A model generated the notes under the pieces. That model was not told where the DNA came from and made no database searches. It saw only the letters and a program-made list of their open reading frames with translations. From an uncultured Eubacteriales bacterium (GTDB lineage Bacteria; Bacillota; Clostridia; Oscillospirales; Oscillospiraceae), in NCBI GenBank assembly GCA_949289455.1, contig CASEOA010000004.1:1-32268 (forward strand): DNA of 32,268 nucleotides, read 5' to 3'. The position numbers were made by a program, and so were the translations under genes. Of the stretch, positions 8,437 to 17,384 are shown in pieces. Within the stretch, counting starts at the first letter, position 1. Every line of letters starts with the position of its first letter.

Positions 8437-10110
8437 ATGATGAGATCTGACATCGAGATTGCCCAGGCCTGTGAGATGAAGCACATCAGGGATATCGCCG
8501 CCGTGGCCGGGGTGGATGAGGACTATCTGGAGTATTATGGAAAGTACAAGGCCAAGATCGACCTGAAGCTGCTGGCCGACCGGGAGGGCAGGCCCGACGG
8601 CAAGCTGGTGCTGGTCACCGCCATCAACCCCACCCCCGCCGGGGAGGGCAAGACCACCACCACCGTGGGCCTGGCCGACGGCATGCGCCGGCTGGGCAAG
8701 AGCGCCGTGGTGGCCCTGCGGGAGCCCTCTCTGGGCCCGGTGTTCGGGGTGAAGGGGGGGGCCGCCGGCGGCGGCTATGCCCAGGTGGTGCCCATGGAGG
8801 ACATCAACCTCCACTTCACCGGCGATTTCCACGCCATCGGCGCGGCCAACAACCTGCTGGCCGCCATGCTGGACAACCACATCCAGCAGGGCAACGCCCT
8901 GGACATCGACGTGAAGCACATCACCTGGAAGCGGTGCGTGGACATGAATGACCGCCAGCTGCGCAACGTCATCGACGGCCTGGGAGGCCGGATGCAGGGC
9001 GTGCCCCGGGAGGACGGCTTTGACATCACCGTGGCCAGCGAGATCATGGCGGTGCTCTGCCTGTCCAGCGGCCTTATGGACCTGAAGGCCCGGCTGGGCC
9101 GGATGGTGGTGGCCTACACCCGTTCCGGCGCGCCGGTCACCGCCCACGACCTGAAGGCCGAGGGGGCCATGGCCGCCCTGCTGAAGGATGCTATCAAGCC
9201 CAACCTGGTCCAGACCCTGGAGGGCACCCCCGCCTTTATCCACGGCGGGCCCTTTGCCAATATTGCCCACGGCTGCAACTCCGTGATGGCCACCCGGGTG
9301 GCCATGAAGATGGGGGACTACGCCATCACCGAGGCCGGCTTCGGCGCCGACCTGGGGGCGGAGAAGTTTTTGGACATCAAGTGCCGTCTGGCGGGGCTCA
9401 CCCCCTCCGCCGTGGTGGTGGTGGCCACCGTCCGGGCCCTGAAGCACCACGGCGGCGTGGCCAAGGCCGACCTGAACAGCGAAAATCTGGAAGCGCTGGA
9501 GAAGGGGCTGCCCAACCTGCTCCGCCATGTGGAGAACATCACCCAGGTATACGGCCTGCCCTGCGTGGTGGCCATCAACCGCTTCCCCACCGACACCGAG
9601 GCCGAGCTGGCACTGGTGGAGGACAAGTGCAAGGCCCTGGGTGTGAATGTGGCCCTCAGCGAGGTGTGGGCCAAGGGCGGTGAGGGCGGCATGGCCCTGG
9701 CAAAAGAGGTCATCCGTCTGTGCGAGGAGCCCAACCACTTCACCTTCGCCTACGACCTGGAGGGCTCCATTGAGGACAAGCTGGCCGCCATCGTGAAGAA
9801 GGTGTATCACGGGGACGGGGTAGTCCTCACCCCCGCCGCCAGGAAGCAGGCGGCGGAGCTCACCGCCCTGGGCTTCGGCGGCCTGCCCATCTGCATGGCA
9901 AAGACCCAGTACTCCTTCTCCGATGACCAGAACCTGCTGGGCGCTCCCGAGGGCTTCACCGTCACCGTGCGCAACATCAAGGTGTCCGCCGGGGCCGGGT
10001 TCCTGGTGGCCCTCACCGGCGACATCATGACCATGCACGGCTTGCCCAAGGTGCCCGCCGCCGAAAAGGTGGACGTGGACGAAAACGGCAAGATCTCCGG
10101 ACTGTTTTAA
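8437..10110 (+). CDS. fhs: Formate-tetrahydrofolate ligase
   Basis: It joins formate to tetrahydrofolate with ATP, giving 10-formyl-THF, the entry reaction of the methyl branch of the Wood-Ljungdahl pathway and a one-carbon source in many anaerobes. The product is 557 residues, the usual length of the monofunctional bacterial enzyme. The P-loop is [13 protein letters not shown] (64-76), and [17 protein letters not shown] is the conserved segment that follows. Start codons ATG 8437 and ATG 8440 are adjacent; either fits the AAGGAG site at 8425-8430. fchA follows 14 bases later. The presence of Fhs alone does not prove acetogenesis; many purine- or histidine-fermenting and ordinary anaerobes have it. 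Confidence 0.96.
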   Translation: MMRSDIEIAQACEMKHIRDIAAVAGVDEDYLEYYGKYKAKIDLKLLADREGRPDGKLVLVTAINPTPAGEGKTTTTVGLADGMRRLGKSAVVALREPSLGPVFGVKGGAAGGGYAQVVPMEDINLHFTGDFHAIGAANNLLAAMLDNHIQQGNALDIDVKHITWKRCVDMNDRQLRNVIDGLGGRMQGVPREDGFDITVASEIMAVLCLSSGLMDLKARLGRMVVAYTRSGAPVTAHDLKAEGAMAALLKDAIKPNLVQTLEGTPAFIHGGPFANIAHGCNSVMATRVAMKMGDYAITEAGFGADLGAEKFLDIKCRLAGLTPSAVVVVATVRALKHHGGVAKADLNSENLEALEKGLPNLLRHVENITQVYGLPCVVAINRFPTDTEAELALVEDKCKALGVNVALSEVWAKGGEGGMALAKEVIRLCEEPNHFTFAYDLEGSIEDKLAAIVKKVYHGDGVVLTPAARKQAAELTALGFGGLPICMAKTQYSFSDDQNLLGAPEGFTVTVRNIKVSAGAGFLVALTGDIMTMHGLPKVPAAEKVDVDENGKISGLF

Positions 10111-10124
10111 GGGAGGGAGCTGCC

Positions 10125-10742
10125 GTGCTGACTGCGGAACAGACCTGCGGCGCATTCCTGGACGCCCTGGCCTCCAAGGCGCCCACTCCCGGCGGCGGGG
10201 GAGCCTCCGCCCTGGCGGGAGCGGTGGGAGCCGCCCTGTGCACCATGGTGGGCAATTTCACCGTGGGCAAGAAAAAATACGCCGCCGTGGAGGAGGACGT
10301 GAAAGCCCTCATGGCCCAGGCCGAGGAGGTGCGGGGGGAACTGCTGGCTCAGGTGGATGCCGACGCCGCCGCCTTTGCCCCCCTGTCCCAGGCCTACGCC
10401 ATTCCCAAGGACGACCCCAGTCGGGGGGAGGTCATGGAGCGCTGCCTGCGGGTGGCCGCCGCGCCCCCCATGGCCATCCTGCGGCTATGTTGTAAGGCCA
10501 TCGACCTTCACAGGGAGATGCTGGACAAGGGCAGCGTCATTATGCTGTCCGACGTGGGCACCGGGGCCATTTTGTGCCGGGGGGCCCTGCTGGGGGCCGC
10601 CCTCAACGTGAAGGTGAACACCAAGAGCATGGCTGACCGGGCCTACGCCCAGGCTATGGACCAGGAGGCGGACGCCTTGGTGGAACAGTATACAAAAGTT
10701 GCCGATCAGGTGTATGAGACTGTGATGGGGAGGGTTTGCTGA
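10125..10742 (+). CDS. fchA: Methenyl-THF cyclohydrolase / formimino-THF cyclodeaminase family
   Basis: A member of the formiminotransferase-cyclodeaminase C-terminal domain family (FTCD_C), which acts on formimino-THF or methenyl-THF. The product is 205 residues, the size of the stand-alone FchA. The conserved N-terminal motif PTPGGGGASALAGAVGAAL is present, as is the Y-A-I-P-K-D stretch typical of the family. It starts with GTG at 10125 after a strong GGGAGGGAG site, and its stop overlaps the folD ATG by one base. Placed between fhs and folD, it most likely supplies the methenyl-THF cyclohydrolase step (10-formyl-THF to and from methenyl-THF). No histidine-degradation gene is nearby to suggest a formimino substrate. 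Confidence 0.9.
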   Translation: MLTAEQTCGAFLDALASKAPTPGGGGASALAGAVGAALCTMVGNFTVGKKKYAAVEEDVKALMAQAEEVRGELLAQVDADAAAFAPLSQAYAIPKDDPSRGEVMERCLRVAAAPPMAILRLCCKAIDLHREMLDKGSVIMLSDVGTGAILCRGALLGAALNVKVNTKSMADRAYAQAMDQEADALVEQYTKVADQVYETVMGRVC

Positions 10743-11593
10743 TGGCGGAGGTTTGGAAAGGGGCACCGGTGGCCCAGGCGCTCACCGAGCGCCTCATTCC
10801 CCGGGCCCAGGCCCTGTCCGCCGGGGGTACGGCCCCCACCCTGGCCATTGTCCGGGTGGGGGAGCGGCCGGAGGACCTGTCCTATGAGCGGGGAGCTTTG
10901 AAGCGGTGCGAGAAGGTGGGCATTACTGTAAAGCGGTTTAACCTGCCGGAGGATGCATCCCAGGAGGCGCTGCTGGAGGTCATCTGCCAGGTCAATGCCG
11001 ATCTCTCCATCCACGGCTGCCTGCTGTTCCGGCCACTGCCCCCCCATATGGACGAGAAGACGGTCTGCGCCGCCTTAGACCCGGCCAAGGACGTGGACGG
11101 CATCACCGCCGGGTCCCTGGCCTCGGTGTTTACCGGGACGGGGGAGGGCTATCCCCCCTGTACCGCCCAGGCCTGCATGGAGATCCTGGGCCACTACGGC
11201 TGCGACTTGACGGGGAAGCGGGTAACGGTGGTGGGCCGGAGCCTGGTGGTGGGCAAGCCCCTGGCCATGCTGCTGCTGGGGAAGAACGCCACCGTCACCC
11301 TCTGCCACACCCGCACCGCCGACCTGGCCGCCGAGTGCCGCCGGGCGGAGGTGCTCATCGCCGCCGCCGGCAAGGCCAAAATGCTGGGGGCGGACCACCT
11401 GAGCCCCGGCCAGCTTGTGCTGGATGTGGGCATCAACGTGGATGAGGAAGGCAATCTGGTGGGGGACGTAGACTTTGCCGCCGCCGACGCTGTGGCCGGG
11501 GCGGTGACCCCCGTGCCCGGCGGCGTGGGGGCGGTGACCACCTCGGTGCTGGCCGCCCATGTGATTCAGGCGGCGGAAAAGAGCCTCCGCTGA
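10742..11593 (+). CDS. folD: FolD-type methylene-THF dehydrogenase, cyclohydrolase residues altered
   Basis: FolD normally catalyses both methylene-THF dehydrogenase and methenyl-THF cyclohydrolase reactions. The product is 283 residues, normal in length. The nucleotide-binding part VTVVGRSLVVGKP (161-173) and the C-terminal PVPGGVGAVTTSVL are intact, as are Tyr48 and Asp119 of the folate site. Two residues needed for cyclohydrolase chemistry are not: the lysine four positions after the tyrosine (Lys54 in E. coli, Lys56 in human) is Ala52 here, and the conserved Gln of VQLPLP is Phe96 (LLFRPLP). The protein may therefore be only a dehydrogenase, with FchA supplying the other step. ATG 10742 follows a GGGGAGGG site and overlaps the fchA stop. 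Confidence 0.92.
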   Translation: MAEVWKGAPVAQALTERLIPRAQALSAGGTAPTLAIVRVGERPEDLSYERGALKRCEKVGITVKRFNLPEDASQEALLEVICQVNADLSIHGCLLFRPLPPHMDEKTVCAALDPAKDVDGITAGSLASVFTGTGEGYPPCTAQACMEILGHYGCDLTGKRVTVVGRSLVVGKPLAMLLLGKNATVTLCHTRTADLAAECRRAEVLIAAAGKAKMLGADHLSPGQLVLDVGINVDEEGNLVGDVDFAAADAVAGAVTPVPGGVGAVTTSVLAAHVIQAAEKSLR

Positions 11594-11612
11594 CCATCTG
11601 ATCATCTTAACG

Positions 11613-11658
11613 ACAAAAGAGTGCCTGCCGCGAACTGACGCGGCAGGCACTCTTTTGT
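11613..11658. terminator. Bidirectional terminator between folD and the esterase
   Basis: An 18-bp perfect stem pairs 11613-11630 with 11641-11658. Its arms end in ACAAAAGAG and CTCTTTTGT, so each strand finishes with a T-rich stretch. It lies between convergent genes and touches the esterase stop codon. Confidence 0.92.
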
Positions 11659-12602
11659 TACAAGGTCTCCATGATGAAGTTGGCCACATGTTCCATGGCC
11701 TCGTTGGCCTTTTTCATGGGGAAGGTCTGGAACACATGCCACATTTTGTCCCACACCTCCAGCCGGCAGGGCACGTTGGCCTTCAGCAGCCGGTTGCGCA
11801 GCCTTACTGAGTCGGACAGCAGCAGCTCGTTGGTGCCCACCTGGATGAGGGTGGGGGGAAAGCCGTCCAGGTTGGCAAAGAGGGGGGAGAGATCGGGATC
11901 GGTCAGATCCCGGCCCCGGGCGTAGGCGTCCCGGGTGGCGTGGATATAATTGAGGGTAAGCAGGGGGTCCATGTCTTCCCGCTCCCCGTAGGACTTGCCG
12001 CTGGCGGTCATGTCGGTCCAGGGGGAGAAGAGGAGCAGGGCCCGGGGCAGCCGCCGCCCGGTCTCCTTCAGCCGGTGGGTGAGCACCAGGGCCAGGTTCC
12101 CCCCGGCAGAGTCCCCCGCCACCAGCAAATCCCTGGCGCCGTAGCCCAGGTACATCAGCCGGTCCCAGGCCTTTACCGCGTCCTCCACGGCGGCGGGGTA
12201 GGGGTTCTCCGGGGCCAGGCGGTACTCGAAGCTCATAACCTGGCTGCCGGTAACCTGGGCCAGCTTGGAGCCCAGAATGCGGGAGTAGCCCAGGTTGCCG
12301 CTGGTGTAGCCCCCGCCGTGGCAGTACAAAATGGCCTTCCGCCGGTCATACCCCCGTTGGGGCCGAATCCAGGCGCAGTTCATCCCCTCCAAGTCGAAGG
12401 TTTCCCAGCTCATGCCGCTCATGGGGGCCACCAGCCGGCCCAGCAGCTCCTGGCCCTTCCGCTGCCGATCCAGGTCCTCCGGGTTCATGGCCTCGGGGGT
12501 GGTGACGCTGTGGACCGCCCTAAGCGCCCGCATGAAGGGGGCCAGGCGCTGCTTTTCCACCCGCTGCCGGGCCAGTTGCTGACGTTTGCTGTGGTGCTCC
12601 AT
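11658..12602 (-). CDS. Alpha/beta hydrolase, hormone-sensitive-lipase type esterase
   Basis: A predicted cytoplasmic esterase acting on short acyl esters; the natural substrate is unknown. The product is 314 residues. The oxyanion-hole motif HGGG is at 95-98, the nucleophile Ser165 lies in GDSAGGNLA, the likely acid is Glu259 in VGTNELLLSDS, and the likely catalytic His289 lies in MWHVFQ. These are in the order and spacing of the HSL (family IV) esterases. ATG at 12602 on the minus strand has an AAGGAGGG ribosome site about 9 bases upstream; in-frame starts further out would run through its promoter. It is transcribed away from marR, so a MarR-regulated divergent pair is possible but unproven. 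Confidence 0.9.
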   Translation of the reverse strand: MEHHSKRQQLARQRVEKQRLAPFMRALRAVHSVTTPEAMNPEDLDRQRKGQELLGRLVAPMSGMSWETFDLEGMNCAWIRPQRGYDRRKAILYCHGGGYTSGNLGYSRILGSKLAQVTGSQVMSFEYRLAPENPYPAAVEDAVKAWDRLMYLGYGARDLLVAGDSAGGNLALVLTHRLKETGRRLPRALLLFSPWTDMTASGKSYGEREDMDPLLTLNYIHATRDAYARGRDLTDPDLSPLFANLDGFPPTLIQVGTNELLLSDSVRLRNRLLKANVPCRLEVWDKMWHVFQTFPMKKANEAMEHVANFIMETL

Positions 12603-12627
12603 ACAGAGATGCCCTCCTTTATAAACT

Positions 12628-12656
12628 ATTATACCATAATCGGCGTTGGTTGAAAA
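12628..12656 (-). promoter_or_regulatory. Promoter of the esterase gene
   Basis: Read on the minus strand, a perfect TATAAT (plus-strand 12628-12633) is preceded by TG at the extended -10 position. TTTTCA lies 17 bases further upstream (12651-12656) as a weak -35. Confidence 0.7.
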
Positions 12657-12736
12657 GCCTCCCGCCGGAGGACGGCCTTGGAAGGATGCCCCATTTGGGC
12701 GGAGAACAGGGCACAGGCTTTGGCAATGATGCCTCA

Positions 12737-12765
12737 TTGACGAAAGGTGTTTCCCGTGCTAAAAT
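12737..12765 (+). promoter_or_regulatory. Promoter of the marR - membrane protein operon
   Basis: TTGACG at 12737-12742 and TAAAAT at 12760-12765 are separated by 17 bases. The predicted start of transcription is near 12772, at the left edge of the palindrome described next. Confidence 0.8.
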
Positions 12766-12774
12766 GTTTGTAGC

Positions 12775-12800
12775 CAAACAATTTGTATACAAATTATTTG
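12775..12800. promoter_or_regulatory. Palindromic operator, probable MarR site
   Basis: AATTTGTATACAAATT at 12780-12795 is a perfect 16-bp palindrome. CAAA (12775-12778) and TTTG (12797-12800) extend it to 26 bp with a single mismatched pair. Length and AT-rich centre fit MarR-family operators, and its place across the start of transcription fits self-repression by the next gene. Confidence 0.75.
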
Positions 12801-12813
12801 TGGGGGCGAGCGG

Positions 12814-13245
12814 ATGGACAAATCATTCCACTATCTCCTGGCGGCGTCGGCGGCTCTCTTCCAGCGGCGGGTTATGGCTGAGCTTACGGGCCTCGGCCTG
12901 ACAGCGGGCCAGCCCAAGGTGCTGGATTATCTGGGGCTGCACGACGGCAGTATGCAGAAGGATATTGCCGCCGGGTGCCAGATTGACCCGGCCACCCTTA
13001 CCGGATTGTTGAACCGGATGGAGGAGAAGGGGCTGATACAGCGGCGCACGCTGCCGGGGGACCGGCGGTCCTACCATGTGTACCTGACGGAGCAGGGGTG
13101 GGAATGCCAAAAGCTGGCCCGCCGCACTCTGGAGGCGAAGGCCGACCAGGTGCTGGCCCAGTTCAGTTCCAATGAACGACAGGAACTGGAGGAGGCCCTA
13201 TTCCGGCTGTGCCGGGCTATGACAGATATGGAGGTTTTACAGTGA
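12814..13245 (+). CDS. MarR-family transcriptional regulator
   Basis: A winged-helix dimeric DNA-binding protein of the MarR family, usually a repressor released by a small ligand or by oxidation. The product is 143 residues, the normal length. The helix-turn-helix covers about residues 47-68 (QKDIAAGCQIDPATLTGLLNR), and the wing contains RRTLPGDRRSYHVYLTEQG, matching the family D-x-R-S/R pattern. The ribosome site is weak (GGGGGCGAG). It ends overlapping the next gene by four bases (GTGA), so regulator and membrane protein are made together. The upstream palindrome suggests it represses its own operon. Its ligand cannot be predicted. Confidence 0.92.
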   Translation: MDKSFHYLLAASAALFQRRVMAELTGLGLTAGQPKVLDYLGLHDGSMQKDIAAGCQIDPATLTGLLNRMEEKGLIQRRTLPGDRRSYHVYLTEQGWECQKLARRTLEAKADQVLAQFSSNERQELEEALFRLCRAMTDMEVLQ

Positions 13246-13910
13246 GTAAGGCAGAATGGATTCGGCGGTATGTTTTTTTCCTGGTGGGACTGTTTGTCAA
13301 CTCCCTGGGCATTGCCCTCATCACCCGGGCTAACCTGGGCACGTCCCCTATCTCCAGCAACCCCTATGTATTGAACCTGTGCTTTCCCGCCCTGTCGCTG
13401 GGCACCTACACCCTGTTTTTCAGCCTATTTCTCATTGTGCTTCAGTTGATTGTCCTGGGCAGGCGCTTCCCCAAGCAGTACTGGCTCCAGATTCCGGTGT
13501 CCTTTGTGCTGTCCGCCTTCATTGACCTGTCCATGGCAATTCTCGCCTTTGTGGACCCTCAGACCTATCCCACCCAGATTCTGTCCCTGCTCATCGGCTG
13601 CCTGGTGCTGGGCTTCGGCGTGTTCATGGAGGTGGCGGCCAACGTGGTCATGCTCCCCGGTGAGTGCACCGTGAAGGCCATCACCATCCGCTGGAACACC
13701 GACTTCGGCAAGACCAAGATCGCCGTGGACGTGACCATGGTGGTGACCGCCGCCGTGCTGGGGTTCCTGCTCAACGGCGCCCTCACCGGCGTGCGGGAGG
13801 GCTCTGTGATCTCAGCCCTGCTGGTGGGCTTCATCGCCCGCACCGTGGGCAAGTGGATCGGCGGGCCCGTCCAGACCCTGTTGGCGGGCAAGCCCGCCGT
13901 GGCGGCATAA
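13242..13910 (+). CDS. YczE/YitT-type integral membrane protein
   Basis: A 222-residue hydrophobic protein with about five membrane segments, resembling the YczE/YyaS/YitT group (DUF6198-like). Family resemblance comes from the opening (RYVFFLVGLFVNSLGIALITRANLG split over the first helix), the TSPISSNPYVL loop, and the later GFGVFMEVAANVVMLPGE segment. Members are poorly characterised; a transport role is often assumed but I cannot support one. The start is GTG 13242, overlapping the marR stop, with GGAGG at 13230-13234. Coupling to a MarR regulator suggests expression in response to some chemical, possibly efflux. Confidence 0.8.
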   Translation: MSKAEWIRRYVFFLVGLFVNSLGIALITRANLGTSPISSNPYVLNLCFPALSLGTYTLFFSLFLIVLQLIVLGRRFPKQYWLQIPVSFVLSAFIDLSMAILAFVDPQTYPTQILSLLIGCLVLGFGVFMEVAANVVMLPGECTVKAITIRWNTDFGKTKIAVDVTMVVTAAVLGFLLNGALTGVREGSVISALLVGFIARTVGKWIGGPVQTLLAGKPAVAA

Positions 13911-13930
13911 ATCGGCGGTTTTCCGCAAGT

Positions 13931-13959
13931 CCCGGGACTAGTGTCCCGGGGCTTTTTTT
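13931..13959 (+). terminator. Intrinsic terminator after the membrane protein gene
   Basis: CCCGGGAC (13931-13938) pairs with GTCCCGGG (13943-13950) around TAGT, followed by GC and seven T. Confidence 0.93.
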
Positions 13960-13972
13960 CATGGGCAGAACA

Positions 13973-13981
13973 TGTTAAAAT
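13973..13981 (+). promoter_or_regulatory. Possible extended -10 promoter of addB
   Basis: TGTTAAAAT gives a TGn extended -10 with TAAAAT, about 32 bases before the addB start and directly after the preceding terminator. The -35 position falls in the terminator T-run, so it has no real -35 box. Confidence 0.4.
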
Positions 13982-14012
13982 AGACGAGATCCACAGACGG
14001 GGAGGGAATCCA

Positions 14013-17000
14013 ATGCTGAGACTGCTGCTGGGCCGGGCGGGTACCGGCAAGACCCACGCTATTTTGGAACAGATTGCCGCCGCAAAACGGCCCCAGATTC
14101 TCATTGTGCCCGAGCAGCACTCCCATGAGATGGAGCGGCAGCTGTGCGCCGTGGGGGGGAGCGGGGTGTGCCTCCACGCCGAGGTGCTCTCCTTCACCCG
14201 GCTGGCCAACCGGGTCTTTTCGGCCTACGGCGGCCTGGCCGCCCCCGCCCTGGACGAGGGGGGACGGCTGCTGCTGCTGTGTACCGCCTTGAAATCGGTG
14301 GCAGACCAGCTGAAGGTATACCAGCGGCCCTCCCGGAAGCCCGCCTTCCTGTCCAGTCTGCTGGCCACGGTGGACGAGCTGAAGAGCTGCTGCATCACCC
14401 CGGAGCACCTGTGGACGGTGGGCAGTGAAACCGGCGGCGGGGAGGGGGAGAAGCTCACCGACCTGTCCCTCATTTACGGGGCCTATCAGGCCATGACCGC
14501 CCGCCAGGGGGCCGACCCCCGGGACAAGCTGACCCGGCTGGCGGAGGTGCTGGAGAAGGAGGACTGGGCCTGCAGCCAGGATTTTTACGTGGACGGCTTC
14601 ACCGACTTCACCCCCCAGGAGCGGCGGGTGCTGGCCGCCCTCATGGCCAAGGGGAAGGCCCTCACCGCCGCCCTCACCTGTGACAAGCTGGAGGAGGACG
14701 AGGGGGGCGCGGGCATTTTTTCCCCCGCCCGGCGTACCGCCCGGCAGTTGCTGGCCCTGGCCAAAGGGGAGCGCAGCCCAGTGGAGATTCAGGTTTTGGA
14801 AGGGGACCGGGCGGGCCGGACAGCCGCCCTGACCCATTTGGAGAAAAACCTGTATTCCCTAGGGCCGCAAGCGTTTGAGGGCCCTGCGGAGGAGATCGTG
14901 GGCTTTGTTGCCAACACCCCCTACTCCGAGGTGGAGTGGGTGGCGGCGGAAATTTTGCGCCTGGTGCGGCAGAAGGGCTATCGGTTCCGGGATATTGCCT
15001 TGTGCGCCCGCAGCCTGGAAGGGTACGGCCCCACCCTGGAGACCGTGTTTGCCCGGTATGGGATCCCCCTCTTCCTGGGCAAAATGAGCGATATCCTGGA
15101 AAAGCCCATCCTCACCCTCATCACCGCCGCCCTGGATACGGTGGCGGGGGGCTACCGGTATGACGATCTGTTCCGCTATCTGAAAACCGGTCTCACCGAT
15201 CTGAGCCGGGAGGACGTGGATCTGCTGGAGAACTATGCCCTGACCTGGAGCCTGGAGGGGAGCGCCTGGACGGGGAAGAAGGCCTGGGCCAACCACCCCA
15301 AGGGGTATGGCCGGAAGTTTACCCAGCAGGACACCGACCTGCTGGCCCGGCTCAACGGCCTGCGGCGGCAGGTGACCGCCCCCCTGGAGGCCCTGCGGAA
15401 GCAGCCGGACAAGACGGGGAAGGGGCAGGCCATGGCCCTTTATCGTTTCCTGGAGGCGGTAGGTGTGCCCCAGAGGCTGGCCCACCGGGCCCAGGGCCTG
15501 CGGGAGCACGGCCAAGCCGCCCTGGCGGAGGAATACCGCCAGCTGTGGGACATCCTGTGCGGTGGCCTGGAGCAATGCGTCCAGATCCTGGGGGACACCC
15601 CCATGGAGCTGGAGGAATTTGCACGGCTCTTCGCTCTGGTGCTCTCCCAGTACGATGTGGGTTCCATCCCTGTGGCCCTGGACCAGGTGAACGCCGGGGA
15701 GATGCCCCGGCTGGCCCACCGCAGCTGCCGGGCCCTCTTCCTTCTGGGGGCGGACGACGGGGCCATCCCGGCGGTTTCCCCTTCGCCCGGCCTGCTCAGC
15801 GACGACGACCGCAGCCTGTTGGCCTCCTACGGCCTGGAGCCCGCGCCCCGGACGGGGGACAAGCTGTACCGGGAGATGACCATCGTCTATGAGACCTGCG
15901 CCATTCCCCGGGAAAGGCTGTGCGTCAGCTGGTCCGCCCTGGGGAGCGAGGGGGAGGAGCACCGGCCCTCCTTCCTGGCCGTCCGGCTGGGGCGGCAGTT
16001 CCCCCACATGACCAGGATTCAGGAGGCGGCGCTGGACGGCTCCTTCCGCCTAGCCGCCCCCCGGCCCGCACTGGAGCTGGCGGGCCGATACCCGCAAGCC
16101 GCTGTGGCCCTAGGGTTTCTGCCGGAATACGCCCCCCTGGTAGCCCGGATGGAGCGAGCCGCGGGGCTGGAGCGGGGCCGGCTGGAGCGGGCATCGGTGG
16201 ACGCCCTTTACGGCCGCCGGGTGCCCATGTCGGCCTCCCGGATGGACAAGTACAAAGCCTGCCACTTCTCCTACTTCATGCAGTACGGCCTGAAGGCGGA
16301 GCCCCGCCGGGCCGCCGGGTTCCAGGCCCCGGAGTACGGCACCTTCATCCACTATGTGCTGGAGCACGTGCTCAAAGCCTGCCGGGATCTGGGGGGCGTG
16401 GCCCAGGTGGAGGACGGTCAGCTGAAAACCCTCACCGATCAGGCGGTGGAGGCCTATGTTGCAGAGGACCTGGGTGGACTGGAGGAGGAAAGTCCCCGGT
16501 TCCAGTACCTTTTCCGGCGGCTGCGCAAGTCGGTGCACGCCGTGGTGCGCAACATAGCCCAGGAGCTGCGGGCCTCCCAGTTCCAGCCCATCTCCTTTGA
16601 GCTGGGCTTTGGCACAGGGAAAGATCTGCCCCCGGTGGAGTTCACCGTGGATGGGGTCACCGTCAGTATCTCCGGCTTTGTGGACCGGGTGGACGGCTGG
16701 GTCCACGACGGGCGGCTCTACCTGCGGGTGGTGGACTACAAGACGGGGCGCAAGTCTTTTGACTTAACAGATATCTGGTACGGTATGGGCCTACAGATGC
16801 TCCTCTATTTATTTGCCCTAGAGCGTGAGGGGAAAAACCTTTACAAACAAGATGTGACAGGGGCTGGCGTCCTCTATCTCCCTGCTCGGGACGCCCTGGC
16901 GGCGGGGAGCCGGGCTATGACGGAGGAGCAGCGGCAGAAGCTGGTGGACGCCCAGCTCCGCCGGAAGGGTGTGGTGTTGGACGACCCGGAGGTGCTGGCC

Positions 17001-17336
17001 GCTATGGAAGATCCGGCGGCGGGGCCCATCCGGTTTCTGCCTGTCCGGGTGAACAAGGGGGGGCAGATCACCGGAGAGGCCCTGATATCCGCCCAGCGGC
17101 TGGGCAGACTGTCACGTCACACCAGCCGGGTGCTGGAGGAGATCGGCAAGGAGCTGGCTGCCGGCAACATCAACGCCGACCCCTTCTGGCGGGGTCCGGA
17201 GCAGAACGCCTGCCAGTGGTGCCAGTACGCCCAGGCCTGCCACTTTGAGGAAGGCCGGGGCAGTGACCGGCGGCGGTGGCTTCCACCGGTCAAGGGGGAG
17301 GACTTTTGGGCGGCGCTGGATCGGGAGCCCGGCTGA
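14013..17336 (+). CDS. addB: ATP-dependent helicase/nuclease subunit B
   Basis: AddB partners AddA in the Firmicute counterpart of RecBCD, which resects double-strand breaks up to Chi sites for RecA loading. The product is 1107 residues, about the expected size. An N-terminal Walker A GRAGTGKT is at 7-14. The C-terminal RecB-type nuclease has FVDRVDGW and VVDYKTG (catalytic Asp908, Lys910). Four cysteines for the iron-sulfur staple are present: Cys750 and then Cys1067, Cys1070 and Cys1076 in CQWCQYAQAC. ATG 14013 follows GGGGAGGG; the frame extends upstream but only through the terminator. A symporter gene, not addA, follows. Confidence 0.95.
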   Translation: MLRLLLGRAGTGKTHAILEQIAAAKRPQILIVPEQHSHEMERQLCAVGGSGVCLHAEVLSFTRLANRVFSAYGGLAAPALDEGGRLLLLCTALKSVADQLKVYQRPSRKPAFLSSLLATVDELKSCCITPEHLWTVGSETGGGEGEKLTDLSLIYGAYQAMTARQGADPRDKLTRLAEVLEKEDWACSQDFYVDGFTDFTPQERRVLAALMAKGKALTAALTCDKLEEDEGGAGIFSPARRTARQLLALAKGERSPVEIQVLEGDRAGRTAALTHLEKNLYSLGPQAFEGPAEEIVGFVANTPYSEVEWVAAEILRLVRQKGYRFRDIALCARSLEGYGPTLETVFARYGIPLFLGKMSDILEKPILTLITAALDTVAGGYRYDDLFRYLKTGLTDLSREDVDLLENYALTWSLEGSAWTGKKAWANHPKGYGRKFTQQDTDLLARLNGLRRQVTAPLEALRKQPDKTGKGQAMALYRFLEAVGVPQRLAHRAQGLREHGQAALAEEYRQLWDILCGGLEQCVQILGDTPMELEEFARLFALVLSQYDVGSIPVALDQVNAGEMPRLAHRSCRALFLLGADDGAIPAVSPSPGLLSDDDRSLLASYGLEPAPRTGDKLYREMTIVYETCAIPRERLCVSWSALGSEGEEHRPSFLAVRLGRQFPHMTRIQEAALDGSFRLAAPRPALELAGRYPQAAVALGFLPEYAPLVARMERAAGLERGRLERASVDALYGRRVPMSASRMDKYKACHFSYFMQYGLKAEPRRAAGFQAPEYGTFIHYVLEHVLKACRDLGGVAQVEDGQLKTLTDQAVEAYVAEDLGGLEEESPRFQYLFRRLRKSVHAVVRNIAQELRASQFQPISFELGFGTGKDLPPVEFTVDGVTVSISGFVDRVDGWVHDGRLYLRVVDYKTGRKSFDLTDIWYGMGLQMLLYLFALEREGKNLYKQDVTGAGVLYLPARDALAAGSRAMTEEQRQKLVDAQLRRKGVVLDDPEVLAAMEDPAAGPIRFLPVRVNKGGQITGEALISAQRLGRLSRHTSRVLEEIGKELAAGNINADPFWRGPEQNACQWCQYAQACHFEEGRGSDRRRWLPPVKGEDFWAALDREPG

Positions 17337-17384
17337 GGCCCGCCCCCGGCCCCACAAGGACAAATAGAAAGGAATTACAACGAT

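Noticed and set aside
8230..10155. 641-codon minus-strand frame opposite fhs
   Set aside because: It would run through the csp terminator and fhs promoter and has the same shadow composition.
13941..14012. Upstream extension of addB by 24 residues
   Set aside because: That stretch overlaps the terminator hairpin and T-run of the previous gene; ATG 14013 has a strong ribosome site and the family start.
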